Part shown: positions 54,101-64,000 of the stretch, in pieces
Position numbering within the stretch: the stretch's first letter is position 1
Layout: each line of letters begins with the position of its first letter
NCBI GenBank assembly: GCA_007644065.1
Contig: VJWN01000001.1
Location: forward strand, 262,340 to 326,339
Source of the DNA: Margaritispora aquatica
Lineage: Eukaryota > Ascomycota > Leotiomycetes > Helotiales > Discinellaceae
Direction: 5' to 3'
Length of the DNA stretch: 64,000 nt
Translations under genes and position numbers: made by a program
The notes under the pieces: model-generated
Seen by the model: the letters and a program-made list of their open reading frames with translations, nothing else
What the model was told of the DNA's origin: nothing
The model's database searches: none

Positions 54101-56536
54101 AGAAACTCGAACGCATAGTAAACCTCTTGCACCGGTGGCAGCTTCACCTGCCGGGCTTGGCTTGATGCTCAGTCGAAAATCTCCGGTGCCTGAATTCCAT
54201 GGGTGAAGCGAGATGGAGGCCCGTATTCTGGAATGAAAGACGTGACCGGGGGTGCGATGTGTTTTGCATGGCATTTGAAAGTTATACGAGGTCAGTGCAG
54301 GCTTCCTTGTACCTTCGTACCGCTGGCATCACATGGGTAAGCAAATTCACCTCATTGCGAGGATATCGAAACTCAAAATTTCAAGAGAGGCAGGTCGATG
54401 AGATGGCAGGAAATCCAGCCTCCTTTATGCATTACTTGAACACTGATATCGTGATGTGAAGACTGATGGGATGAAAATCATGAAACGAGACAAGCACAAC
54501 AAGCAGGTATTTTCGCCAGCATGAGCTATGAGGTGGTATTCGGGACCGATTCCAGATCGAGCTACGATCATCGCGCTCGGTAAAGGCCGGATAAGGTGAG
54601 AATGAGATGGATCAAGATCTGTTGCTCGCACAAATGTTGACCGGCAGCAAGATGCAAGATTTCAAGCCCGAAGGGCGAAGGCGCAGGGGCAGGTTCTGGG
54701 TTTTCAGCCATCTGCACGTGCTGTCCATTTTGAACGTGATGAAACTCCTCTCTGAGGACGGAAGATCGTCGGGGCGAATGAAAAGTCGAGAAGTTCTGAA
54801 CACGAGAAACACTCAGGGGTAAATAGGCGAGCCTCAGGCATATAGTGAGTAACATTGGAAAGGGGCATACATATTATTTGTTCGTTTGAAAAAAACGCCA
54901 ACGGATTTCACCCTTTCAGCCATTTCTACCAAACGGCATAATTGGGGAACCTTATTTGAACCTCCGTCCGGTTGTAGCTGATATTGCCCAGTATACTTGG
55001 GTTTTCCGTTTCCAAAAGTCTCACTATACGATTCTAGACGACACTTCCTCTTTTCGTCTTTGGTTCTATTCCTACTAAGTACTTCATGGTCATCTCTATG
55101 AACTTAAATTCACTGTGCACTAACCCTCTTACATAGCCCTGCTCAAGTCTTTGGCAGGCAAGAGAGGGTCTTTGCTATCAAGTGCCAAAGCGGCCTCCTT
55201 AGCATTCGCAATAAGGGTCCCACGTCTCGTGAAAGTGGGATGTGCTTTCATCCAATTCGAATGTTTGACTGGGGGTTTGACAGGCCAAGAAAGTTCCAAG
55301 TAATGCAGGACCACGAATCGTTTGCGTTGTGAGCTCCATATAAATCCTGCTAAAAACTCAAAAGCACGTGCTTAGCAGCCAGTTCATCCAATCTTTTCGC
55401 TCAACGGCCGCGTCAGGTCATCTACACTCTCTCCACTCATCTCACAACGACAACCCGTTGGTTTCTATTCTTGACACAGGCCTTGATTTGATCGCCTCAT
55501 GCATTTCAGTGGTCTCTGACATTTTCTGGACGCTGCTTTGGTTCTGATCTTTTGGGGCTTTTCTCTCACTGCCCTTGTTCACTTCTTATCGGCATTGCTG
55601 GGAAGAATGAAAGAAGCTAAATTAGGACAAGTATCCGATGGGCCGTGGTGAACATCTTGATTTGTGCAAAGATTGCAAGGTCTAGCGCCAGCACTTGTGC
55701 ACTTACGCTGTAGTTCAGCGTCATAGCATTGATCCTGCATACCCCGATGACTGCCACAGAAATGGTGTCGAGGATGTGAAGAACTCTCTTCCTGCTTTCT
55801 AGCCAGGAACACCCGTGTGGCTTTGAATCTTCCGTTTGTTAGTGTTGGCGTTATGCTTCTTCAAGCGCGTTTGCTCCCCCACTTCTCCTGTCGACTGACA
55901 GGTGGGAAAGAGAAATTTTGCAAGCTGGGTTGGCGTGCAGTGATGGTATCAAAGGCCTGTCGAGAAACCACAAGGAGCCTCAACACGCCTCCAACGCCCC
56001 CAACCAACGCCTCTTGAATATCTGGGCTTGGCACTTTGTTCAAGACTCGAGTCACTCCGCCCAGGGACCAGGAGATGGATGTTGTTTAGTGTTTTAGTGT
56101 TTTCCAAAAGGAGAACCATTAAGATCCACCACCTTATGAAGGGGATATGAACTTGCCCACCAAGTCTGCCCTTTATGACCGCTTGGCCAGCATCAAGACC
56201 CTCTTTTTCCAAAGCGTTAAACTGTTCCGAGTCAAACTGCTTGGTTCATTCACAGGGGAACGCGGTTCAGCATCTTTGGCACCGTCCTTGCACAACCCAC
56301 TTATCTATCAACATGCTTGAATGATGGCTCCGAGCTCCTCTGAAAGATCTAATCCAACTTTAGTTTGCCTCCTGAACAGGCTGGTCTGTGGGCACTTTCC
56401 TATCTTTTATCAATGACATCCTGTCGTTTGCCCTGCTGTTCTTTTCCTCTTCTTCAACTTTCTTGTTCACCACTTTCGTTACCGATAGATAGATACAACA
56501 ACACACTCGTTTGGTTTTGTACACAACACAGCAAAA
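51134..56536. other. Intergenic region with scattered uncertain ORFs
   Basis: Upstream of the UstYa gene and of the GT2 gene. Most ORFs are short and lack motifs. Minus-strand fragments at 52443-53963 are somewhat protein-like (separate entry). The last 150 bp before 56537 are CT-rich and end ACAGCAAAAATGG, a good start context for GT2. Confidence 0.5.
52443..53963 (-). other. Possible degraded or unrecognised multi-exon gene
   Basis: Three minus-strand open segments (53963-53676, 53530-53174, 52898-52443) have protein-like composition. The middle one ends in a convincing hydrophobic segment (FGFLSLALHLWVVFLLF). I could not join them with good splice sites and recognise no family. They may be a fast-evolving or decayed gene, or chance. 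Confidence 0.2.
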
Positions 56537-59007
56537 ATGGCTAATAACTCATACCCATTGACGCCTCGAGATCCTTTACGGAGTCCAGGAGAGCGGGATT
56601 TACTGGGTTCGTCGAGGGAATCGGGAGTTGGAGGAGCTCAAGGAAGCCCTTATTCATCACACATGCATATGCCCGTTGGGAGTCGTCCTGGATCACCATT
56701 ACCTGCGCCCTCATTCGTTTCACAAAACACAGATCGAGGTTCCGGATACAGCGTGTACCACGGAGGAGATTCTTCAGTCAATTTACTTCAGTATCCACGG
56801 CCGACATTTCACCACAATAATTCCTCAGTATCGTCATTCGCATCCGCCTACGATGGCGATACTATGTGCCAGACGCCTATGGGAGAGAAGGGATATCTAG
56901 AAGAAGGAGATGTATCCAAAGCACGGCTCAGCACATTTCACTCGACACAAAGCATAAACTCATTCGAAAAACAATTCGATCCCAAATCATACACAATAGA
57001 GCAATTACACAAACACGATGATGAAGTGTTTCTCCCACCTTGGAAGCGAGTGCTGTATAGACTCTCACCTCTTTTCACATTCCTCGCAACAGTCGCATAT
57101 TTCGGATACTACGGCTACAGGATATACTGCACAGTTCTTACGCAAAGAGCGTATGGTAAGGTTTATGTAATGGCATGGATTTTCATTGCAGCTGAAGGAG
57201 CTGTGGCTTGTATGTGGAAACTATCTACTCGTGATTTTTGTACCTACTGACAAAACAAAGGTCCTGCAATTCTGCATCAAATGTACCAAATGCTCTCCAT
57301 TCGTGGTCGGTCACGACCGAAGCTTCGTATTCGCGGCGACGATGTTCCAACCGTTGATGTTTTCGTCACCTGCTGTGGAGAGGATGTAGATATCGTTCTC
57401 GACACCACCCGAGCAGCCGCCGCCATTGATTACCCTCAAGACCGATTCCGAGTTGTTGTTCTCGACGATGGAAAGGATGCTGAATTGGAAAAGGCAATTG
57501 AAGATCTTGCTGAAACTTATCCTAATGTCTACTACCACGCCAGAATCAAGATCAAGGGTGTTCCGCATCATTTCAAAGCTGGTAACCTGACTGGAGGAAC
57601 TGACTTCGTCACCAAGCTTCCAGGAGGAGAGGCAGAGTATATTGCGGCTTTGGATGCAGACATGATTCCCGAACGAGACTGGCTTCGTGCTATCATTGCG
57701 CACTTCATCAACGACGACAAAATGTCTCTCGTCTGCCCACCACAAGTATGCATGACCCCTCCAACGAAACGCCCCAAATTTGCTTTTTGCTAACCTGAGA
57801 CACTTAGCTATTCTACAATGTTCCAGACAATGACCCACTCGTCCAATCTCTTGACACCTTCGTTCACGTTATGGAGCCTACTAAGGACGCCAATGGAGTC
57901 GCGTGGTGCACTGGTTCCGGTTACGCCATCAGACGTTCAGCACTCGAAGACATAGGAGGATGGCCCGTTGGATCTCTCGCTGAAGATACCTTCACTTCCT
58001 CGCTCCTCCTCGGATCTGGTTGGAAAACCGCCTTCTGCCACGAAGCACTGCAATATGGAACCGTTCCTGACACCTTTACCGGCCACTTGAAGCAGCGTAC
58101 GCGATGGACCCTCGGCACGTTGCAAACCGCACTCAAGCTCAAATTCTGTGCCTACGGTCCTTTAGTCAAGGGAATGTCCTTCTTCGCACGTCTCTCAGCC
58201 TTCGTCTTCGCCATTGATGCCTTCTTCAAGATCTTCCTCCTCCTCGCCCTCCTCACCATCCCAATCGTGCTCATCTCGGGCGGACAATTGGTAGCCTACT
58301 CCACCTACGACCAACTGAGATGGCAAATCCGACTCTGCTTCGCCTCGCTCATCCTCACCCGCTTCAACGAATGGATTACCTATCTCCCATCCGGCTACCG
58401 TCTCGCGCAACGTGATGTCGGTGCTCAAATGTGGATGGCTCCTTTCCACGCAATGACAATTATCAGGTCTTTCATCCTGCCCTCATGGCTCGGCGGCAAA
58501 GCCATGGCTTTCTCATCCTCAGGTTCCATCAAATCCGAGCTCGACGAGCGTGACCCCAAGAAGCGAGCTGGTCTGTTCCGCCGCCTCAAGGTCATTCTCT
58601 GGGATTGCGACGTCTACATGCATCTCCTGTACGTTCTCTTCGTCGTCGCCGCCGTCTCAAAGTCCACCATCGAGGGCGTCATGAAGGAGAAGGACGATCT
58701 CAACAAGCTCCTCATTTTCCTCCTTACTCACGCCTGTTGGCCTCCTATGCTGTGGCTCCTCGCACTCACCGCCTGCTGCGAGCCCATTCGCTATGCTATC
58801 TGGCCACCCACCATGCCAGATCGCGAGGAGCTCCTCGATCGTGACCCAGTCACCCAGATTGCAAGGCCCAAGGAGTGCTGGAAGAAGACCCGTTACTCGA
58901 AACTCACTTTCTGGCACGAGATGCAATACTCTGGTGTTACGATCTTCACGACGTTCATTTTCGTCATCTCGTTCTTCATTAGCGATGATGAGATTCTGGG
59001 TTACTAG
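56537..59007 (+). CDS. GT2-family membrane glycosyltransferase (cellulose-synthase-like)
   Basis: Three exons, 56537-57209, 57261-57745 and 57808-59007, give 785 residues. A Ser/Pro-rich cytosolic N-terminus (about 165 residues) is followed by membrane segments at about 175-198 and 208-225, a GT2 catalytic domain and several C-terminal membrane spans. Processive GT2 motifs are complete: DD in VVLDDG (293-294), DAD (356-358), AED (444-446) and QRTRW (482-486). The closest group I know is the fungal GT2 shown to enable hyphal growth on solid surfaces and plant infection in Zymoseptoria and Fusarium; its polysaccharide product is unknown. The protein probably acts at the plasma membrane. The family call is firm; orthology to that GT2 is inferred. 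Confidence 0.9.
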
Positions 59008-59916
59008 ATGCGCTCATAGTACCGCACCAATGAGTGCGCAGAGCGCTTAATGACGACAAGAAAGTAGAGTGAGTACGTACGAGGGGAAGTCAATTGGGAC
59101 ATGTACAAGTACGGTTTGTATAGAAGTGAATCACACGAAAGGGAGAGGTAAGAGGAGGGGAACGATGCATTGCCGGCGGATTACTCACTCTTGTTCATCG
59201 CCCACTGTTGGGTCGATTGGGTTCGATTTATGCCTAGACGAGCGTTTCCTATGTCATGTGTCTGGTTATCTGTATGTCCGCGTTTAAGATTTTCTTTTGC
59301 CTCGGTCTGTTTGTTTTTTGTGGAGGAGTTTTATGTGGGATTTTGTGTATCGTTTGTTTGATTTGGATTGTATTTCGAATACATACACATACATTTCCAC
59401 GGCGCAGTCCACATATATGATAGACAAGATCAGTTACTTACCTAGAGGAAAGAGCGAGCGAGCTACCTAGAATTGGGGAGGGGCGGGTTTGGGCTATGTG
59501 ATGAGATAGAGAGGCAGATATAGATGAGCGGGGAGATCTAATGAACTTAATCTTCAAAATCTTCAAAATCTTCAAAATCTTGAGTGTGGTACTTCTCTCT
59601 GCTTTGTGTGATGCTCGTCTGCCTTCCTCGTTGTCCTTTGTAGTAGTGGTTTAGTGAGTTGTGGTTGTATTGTGCGCAGGTTAGTAAGATTTTAACATAT
59701 CTCCCGACAAGACTATAGTTCCAGCCTCTCCGATCTAGAAAACTGCGATGCTATTGAGCAATCACACATTCCCACGACAAACATCACCACTTGATTGCAA
59801 ATACAACATTATACAGTAAGTACTACTATTAAACTCGACGAGCTTTGTCACTGCGATTACGGGCCATTGTTCACTTCACCCTCTGCTATGCTCAATCCTC
59901 ATCCTCATCCGCATCC
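59008..59916. other. GT2 3' flank and intergenic region
   Basis: GT2 3' region, then AT-rich sequence with a 9-bp tandem repeat (59549-59584). Long CT/GT-rich stretches are open in several frames but not coding. Confidence 0.6.
59549..59584. repeat. 9-bp tandem repeat AATCTTCAA, about 3.7 copies
   Basis: Three perfect AATCTTCAA units at 59549-59575 and a partial fourth (AATCTTGAG). Confidence 0.95.
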
Positions 59917-60333
59917 TCACAATCCCAAAATCCACCCCACAACGCCCATTTCAACCTTCCTCTCCCCCCTCTCCGCCCTCCTACCATCCACCTTCGCAGC
60001 ATTCACACCTCTCCCCTTCCCCTCTCTATCCACATTCTCCTTATACCGTTTGAACCCGCGCATTTCCTTCTTCTCTGCATCAACGAGGATCTCAATCACC
60101 ACGTCTCGCTTGTTCGCTTCTTTCTTCGCTGCTTTGATGGATATTTTCGCGCATTTAGGCAGTGCTTTGCCGCAGAAGGCGCAGAATTTCGCTTCGGGGT
60201 TTATAGCGGTGTCGGTGGCGATGTTTTTGCGACATGGTATGTTGGTGGCGGTGGGTGGAGCGGATTCTTGGGCTTGAGCTGCGGCGAGGGAGCCAGCGGA
60301 AGGAAGGAGGGCGGCTGCGAGTAGGGAATCCAT
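59917..60333 (-). CDS. Small hypothetical protein with a possible zinc-ribbon
   Basis: The frame is open from 60591, but the likely start is the ATG at 60333 (GAAAAGATGG), giving 138 residues. The N-terminal part is Ala/Ser-rich (LLAAALLPSAGSLAAAQ). A Cys cluster follows, CxnCAFCGKALPKC, with four Cys spaced like a small zinc ribbon, then a long Lys/Arg-rich helix. No known family was recognised. The GC-rich antisense frame (59845-60324) is probably a shadow; the Cys motif and start context favour the minus strand. Confidence 0.45.
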   Translation of the reverse strand: MDSLLAAALLPSAGSLAAAQAQESAPPTATNIPCRKNIATDTAINPEAKFCAFCGKALPKCAKISIKAAKKEANKRDVVIEILVDAEKKEMRGFKRYKENVDREGKGRGVNAAKVDGRRAERGERKVEMGVVGWILGL

Positions 60334-61088
60334 CTTTTCAGTAAAATTGGTGAGCCAGATTTCTGGGCGTGCTGAGATCTGTTGAAGTTGGTTACTTGTT
60401 AAAAATTTTGGGTTTTTGGGTTTGGCGGAGGTTTGAGAGATGATGGAAATATGGTTCTGATGCATGCGTAGATTTTCACTGTCGAGTTTAGTATGTGATT
60501 GTATCTGTGATGTCTTATTGTGATTCAAAATCTTGATGTCAACAAGCTGTGATTGGAAACCGAAGCCAAAGAATACTCGGTGAGTTTTCATCCTTCGGTG
60601 TTCAAGTATGATAGATGAGTGCTTGATATAGCTATTGTAGATTCAATTATGTGAGTATTAGGAATGACTATCAACTATCATTTTGACCTTTCCATTGACG
60701 AGGTTGAAACGTTCAGCTTGTGATTTGGCTGAATGACTGTTAAATACTAAGCGAGGATGCAGGGACGCGAGGTACCAGTATCACGAGCTCTTTGCAAGAG
60801 ATGGACGTAAGATAAGGTATGTGACGCCATATGAGGTGATCCTAGAAGAGTTTCAACTCTGCAAAATGAAATCGTAGCAGATTTCTTACTTCTCATCCTG
60901 CCAAGTTGGTATTGACTGAGCTGTGAATTGCTGAGAAAGTGGTGTTTGTGTGGAGCTCAACTCTAGTCGTTGTGGCTGAGCAGAATATGTCTTCTAGCAA
61001 TTTCATGTGGAAAGAAGCTATTTCAATGCATGTGGATGCATAGGAATCCATTATCTTAGAGGTTATCCTGAAAACAAATCGACGGGAT
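60334..61088. other. Intergenic region
   Basis: Upstream of the small Cys-containing protein and downstream of the SprT-like gene. The frame of the former stays open to 60591, so a longer N-terminus is not excluded. AT-rich, no other gene seen. Confidence 0.55.
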
Positions 61089-62435
61089 TTAGGAAGGTCG
61101 CATGTATCCGAGGATCATAAACATGGTGAAAGGGATTGCAACAACGAACAATTTCAATGGATCTTGAATAGTCTCGTTATGTTTGAAACCGATGTCTAGT
61201 TGGTCCTCCTCCAATGGTGGTGTCAACTCCTGTTCGTATGGAATAATCTCCTTGTCTTTGGGCTCGATCTCTGGTTGACTCTCATCCAAAAATGCTTTAA
61301 TTTCATTTTCGTCGTGAGTAGCAGCCTTTTCTTTGGAGTTGATATCTGCGTGATTCTCCAAGGATACTTGCGGTTCCTCTTTCTCGTGAATAACCTCTTC
61401 ATTTTTGAAGTCAATATTTGGTTGATTCCCCTCCAAATTGAGTTTCAAATCTTTGTCGCTCTCCATAGACTTTTTATCTTCAACATCGACATCTGGTTGT
61501 TTCTCCTCCAGAATCTCCGGTGTTGCGTCAACCTTCCAGAATGAGAGCTCGTATGGGGTTGGTCGCCAACCAGATTCATTCATTTCCACTGCAACACCAT
61601 CTGCAACGCCGCAATCCAATCTATCATGCGCGCCCAGCAAATTCGAAAGCCCGAGCTCCATGCATCTAAGGGCATTTGCCCAAATTCGTCCGTGTCCTGA
61701 CGCGCCGAGATGAGTTTCAGCCCACTCCTTTACACTGCAGTCCTCGCAAGGACACAAGTATAGGTCAACAAAAGCGTGGACCATCTCGTGTAGAATAGTT
61801 TCGAGGTATGCCTGTGAGCGTGGAATCTGGCGAATCCATCTTTGATGAATATTGAGAAATATTTGGTTGGAATCGGGGTTGAAGTAGCCAACTAAGGGAC
61901 TGTCGAAATCATTATATAGTTGGATGTGGCCGTCCATGCTTCTAGAAAGCGTACCAGAGAAGAACAATACATCTAATAAATCGAACCAACAGTCCGCAAA
62001 GTCTTGTATTGACTTCTCGTTGTTGAATTCGGGCAGTTGCTGCGGTAAAGATGCTTGTACAAATCCACCGAATTTCTGGTAAGCATTTGCGGATGTGAAA
62101 CACAAGGCGTGTTGACACAACACTGTCTCAATATCTTCTGCAGTCCATCTCTGCAAGCTGTAATTTGTATCGTCATCCAACAAGGAAGAGTAGGGCGCTC
62201 TTGGCGGATTGTGTGGCTTCTGTCTAGGACAGCAGATGTCACTCAAATTCGGCCTTCTCCCCTTAATCGGCCTGTCCATCCTGTTCCGCCTTCTCTTGGT
62301 CTTTTTTCTACTTCTGTTGTAACTGAATTTCAAGAATTGACAATCTTTAGTGGAATGTACAACGATAATTTGAATGTAACGATTAAGTCTAACTCTAGCT
62401 TTAGCGGACAACCTACTCGTCGCTCGAGATGTCAT
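61089..62435 (-). CDS. SprT-like zinc metallopeptidase with C-terminal repeats and terminal hydrophobic segment
   Basis: The frame is open from 62639 to 61089. The start is uncertain: ATGs at 62639, 62435 (MTSRATSRL, 448 residues, used here) and 62279 (MDRPIKGRR, 396 residues). The core is a SprT-like domain with HEMVH at 61790-61776 (about residues 216-220) and a downstream GHGRIW that supplies the third zinc ligand. A Cys-rich stretch (CPCEDC) lies between them. Then come five degenerate repeats of about 24-25 residues (consensus LEExQPDIDxKxKE), and the protein ends with a hydrophobic segment (LFVVAIPFTMFMILGY) that could be a tail anchor. SprT-like proteins include Spartan/Wss1-type DNA-protein crosslink proteases and uncharacterised fungal forms; which applies here is unknown. 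Confidence 0.75.
   Translation of the reverse strand: MTSRATSRLSAKARVRLNRYIQIIVVHSTKDCQFLKFSYNRSRKKTKRRRNRMDRPIKGRRPNLSDICCPRQKPHNPPRAPYSSLLDDDTNYSLQRWTAEDIETVLCQHALCFTSANAYQKFGGFVQASLPQQLPEFNNEKSIQDFADCWFDLLDVLFFSGTLSRSMDGHIQLYNDFDSPLVGYFNPDSNQIFLNIHQRWIRQIPRSQAYLETILHEMVHAFVDLYLCPCEDCSVKEWAETHLGASGHGRIWANALRCMELGLSNLLGAHDRLDCGVADGVAVEMNESGWRPTPYELSFWKVDATPEILEEKQPDVDVEDKKSMESDKDLKLNLEGNQPNIDFKNEEVIHEKEEPQVSLENHADINSKEKAATHDENEIKAFLDESQPEIEPKDKEIIPYEQELTPPLEEDQLDIGFKHNETIQDPLKLFVVAIPFTMFMILGYMRPS
61150..61525 (-). repeat. In-frame degenerate repeat array in the SprT-like gene, about 72-75 bp x 5
   Basis: Five protein-level repeats of about 24-25 residues, each with L-E-x-x-Q/H-x-x-I/V followed by a Lys/Glu/Asp-rich stretch. 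DNA identity between copies is low, so the array is old or under amino-acid-level selection. Confidence 0.7.
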
Positions 62436-62639
62436 TTCGAAATCCTTTGAACCCCGATCATACATTATCGCAGAATAAATATTGATATTGAAACTATACT
62501 GTATGCGTTTTCGTGATTTTGTGTTGAAAGGTGTTCGTGATAGAAAAACAATGATGAAAATTGAGAATGAGAATATGTGAAAGGAGAAAATCCTAGTTTC
62601 CAAAGCTAGCTGGCGAGGACGTAGCCATTGGGAGACCAT

Positions 62640-63820
62640 AATGCTGTAGTATGCTAACTATGATCTAAATGATGTGGTAGTCTACCAAACTTTTATTTGG
62701 TTTGCCCTTAGATGGTGTTCCAAGTACGCGCTAAGTAGCTTAGAAGCTCGCTTCATCGTCACTAACTCTACCACACCCAGAGTTTGGACAAGAGAGATTA
62801 CATTATACTGCTAGCGTTGATTTAAATACTGAATTGGTTAAAATTAGGAAGCTTAGACTATATAGGTATCTGGTATTCTGCGTCGTACAAATTTTTTGGG
62901 GTTTGCACTACCATTTTCCATGTTCCTCTTACAAAAAGAACCATCAACATCGTGTAGAAAGCTCTTTGGGTGGGCTCCGCTAAGTGGAGCATTTCCTTCC
63001 GGCTCGACATGATTCAAATAGGGCTGAGCTAAGTCGAAATAATACCCAAATTTCTGGCTCAAGTGACATCACTTAATGTGGGTGCCAAAGTCCTCATCAT
63101 TGCTAAGATCAGGCTTAGAAAACACTGCTAGTTTATTTGAAGCTATATTGTACATCATAAAATGCCCTCTAGTAGAGTACTTGAAACCTTCGAACTAGAT
63201 GGGAAGGTGTAATTTGCCATTCTACTACCCTCAACTCTGGAAAATCCTTGAAAATTTCAAAATCCCAGATGGTCGATGCCAAGTCGCTTAAATTTCCCAA
63301 TTGGGGTCACTAGGATCCAAACGAACAAGGCAGATATCGTTGGGAAGACGAAAAACGAGAGATATATTTATACTTCTCTACTGTTTGGAGAATATGTTTG
63401 CTAAGAATCTCTCAGCGTTGACGAACTATCAATCGGCTAGTAACAATCTGCGCGTAGTACTCATAGGTGTTACGAAGTTGCAGGGTTCTGTTACCACATG
63501 TGATGGGATGTATTTAGCTCACATTGGATTTACTTCGATGAGGTAGCTTGTTGGGGGCGGTCACTAAGATAATTAGACTTCCGTCTATGGGAAATTGTCA
63601 GCTAAGGAAAGTAACAACTGTAAATTGTAAATAGATTTGCTTAAACCATAAAAGTTATCGTTTGGCAGGATGCTCATGGTCCTTGCTCGAAGTTGGAGGT
63701 CACATGATTAGAAGACGATCGTGCCCCCATAATTTCACTTGATGGTAGCGTGAACTGACATATCTTACTACATAGTTTCACACATAATCGACTTAACAAG
63801 GCATCAATAGTATAAAGCAA
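62640..63820. other. Intergenic region
   Basis: No supported gene. The minus-strand frame 63062-62853 reads as fairly natural protein (ends FVRRRIPDTYIV) but starts at TTG and has no ATG, so it may be an exon or remnant. 62640-62850 is AT-rich. Confidence 0.5.
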
Positions 63821-64000
63821 TAATGAATCCAGGCAAAAACGAACACAACACGAAGGTATCAACAGTTCTCCTGCCAAGGGGCATGAACTTGATGTCTTGG
63901 AGAATGTGTATACCGATCAGAGCCTCACTGATGAAGAGAGGAGTGAAGAGCACATCGCGGACCAACACTGTGAAGAAGCTGAATTCAACAAGGGAGACGT
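63821..64000 (+). other. Possible partial gene running off the right edge
   Basis: From about 63850 one plus-strand frame is open to the end and rich in Glu/Asp (LDVLENVYTDQSLTDEER). An alternative frame from an ATG at 63823 (MNPGKNEH) is also open. Too short to assign. Confidence 0.25.

Noticed and set aside
45347..56536. RiPP precursor or cluster partners for the UstYa gene
   Set aside because: No ORF with repeated cores separated by dibasic sites, and no tyrosinase, peptidase or synthase domain was seen.
61200..61544. Plus-strand hydrophobic ORF over the SprT repeats
   Set aside because: Reverse complement of the acidic repeat array, which produces Phe/Leu-rich sequence; not independent.

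Overview
The window looks like chromosomal DNA of a filamentous ascomycete (Pezizomycotina). Genes are on both strands and carry short spliceosomal introns, mostly 48-65 bp, with GTRNGT donors, CTAAC/CTGAC branch sites and YAG acceptors. The gene set (palA/RIM20, MAD2, GUF1, CDC25-type RasGEF, a UstYa-family protein and a surface-growth GT2 glycosyltransferase) is typical of that group. A leotiomycete is my guess, but the sequence alone does not settle it. No bacterial operons, CRISPR arrays, rRNA genes or convincing tRNA genes were seen.

Layout. 1-24 kb is a normally dense gene block: a low-complexity hypothetical gene, a 7-bp tandem array, palA/RIM20 (minus), a GT31 fringe-like glycosyltransferase (plus), a second low-complexity hypothetical gene (plus), a broken metallophosphoesterase gene (minus), GUF1 (minus) divergent from MAD2 (plus), a PPR-like mitochondrial protein (minus), a dysferlin-domain Mug65/Spo73-like protein (minus) and a small three-exon helical protein (plus). 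24.1-41.6 kb is a 17.5-kb stretch with no gene I can support, containing one decayed Copia-gag-like fragment. 41.6-45.3 kb holds a CDC25-type Ras exchange factor with a probable 5' UTR intron. 45.3-56.5 kb is gene-poor and holds a five-exon UstYa-family gene, a second gag-like scrap and uncertain ORF fragments. 56.5-64 kb holds the GT2 glycosyltransferase, a small Cys-containing protein, a SprT-like metallopeptidase with C-terminal repeats and a terminal hydrophobic segment, and a right-edge stretch that may be a partial gene.

Functional themes. Several genes act in cell-surface or environmental signalling (palA in ambient-pH signalling, the CDC25-type protein in Ras signalling, GT2 and GT31 in glycan synthesis). 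GUF1 and the PPR protein serve mitochondrial gene expression; MAD2 is a spindle-checkpoint protein. I see no secondary-metabolite cluster around the UstYa gene. The observations I would follow up first are a KEN motif in the linker of MAD2, the orphan UstYa protein with two HxxHC motifs, the SprT-like protein with five 24-residue repeats and a C-terminal hydrophobic segment, the metallophosphoesterase pseudogene with two lesions that cancel in frame, and the gene desert.
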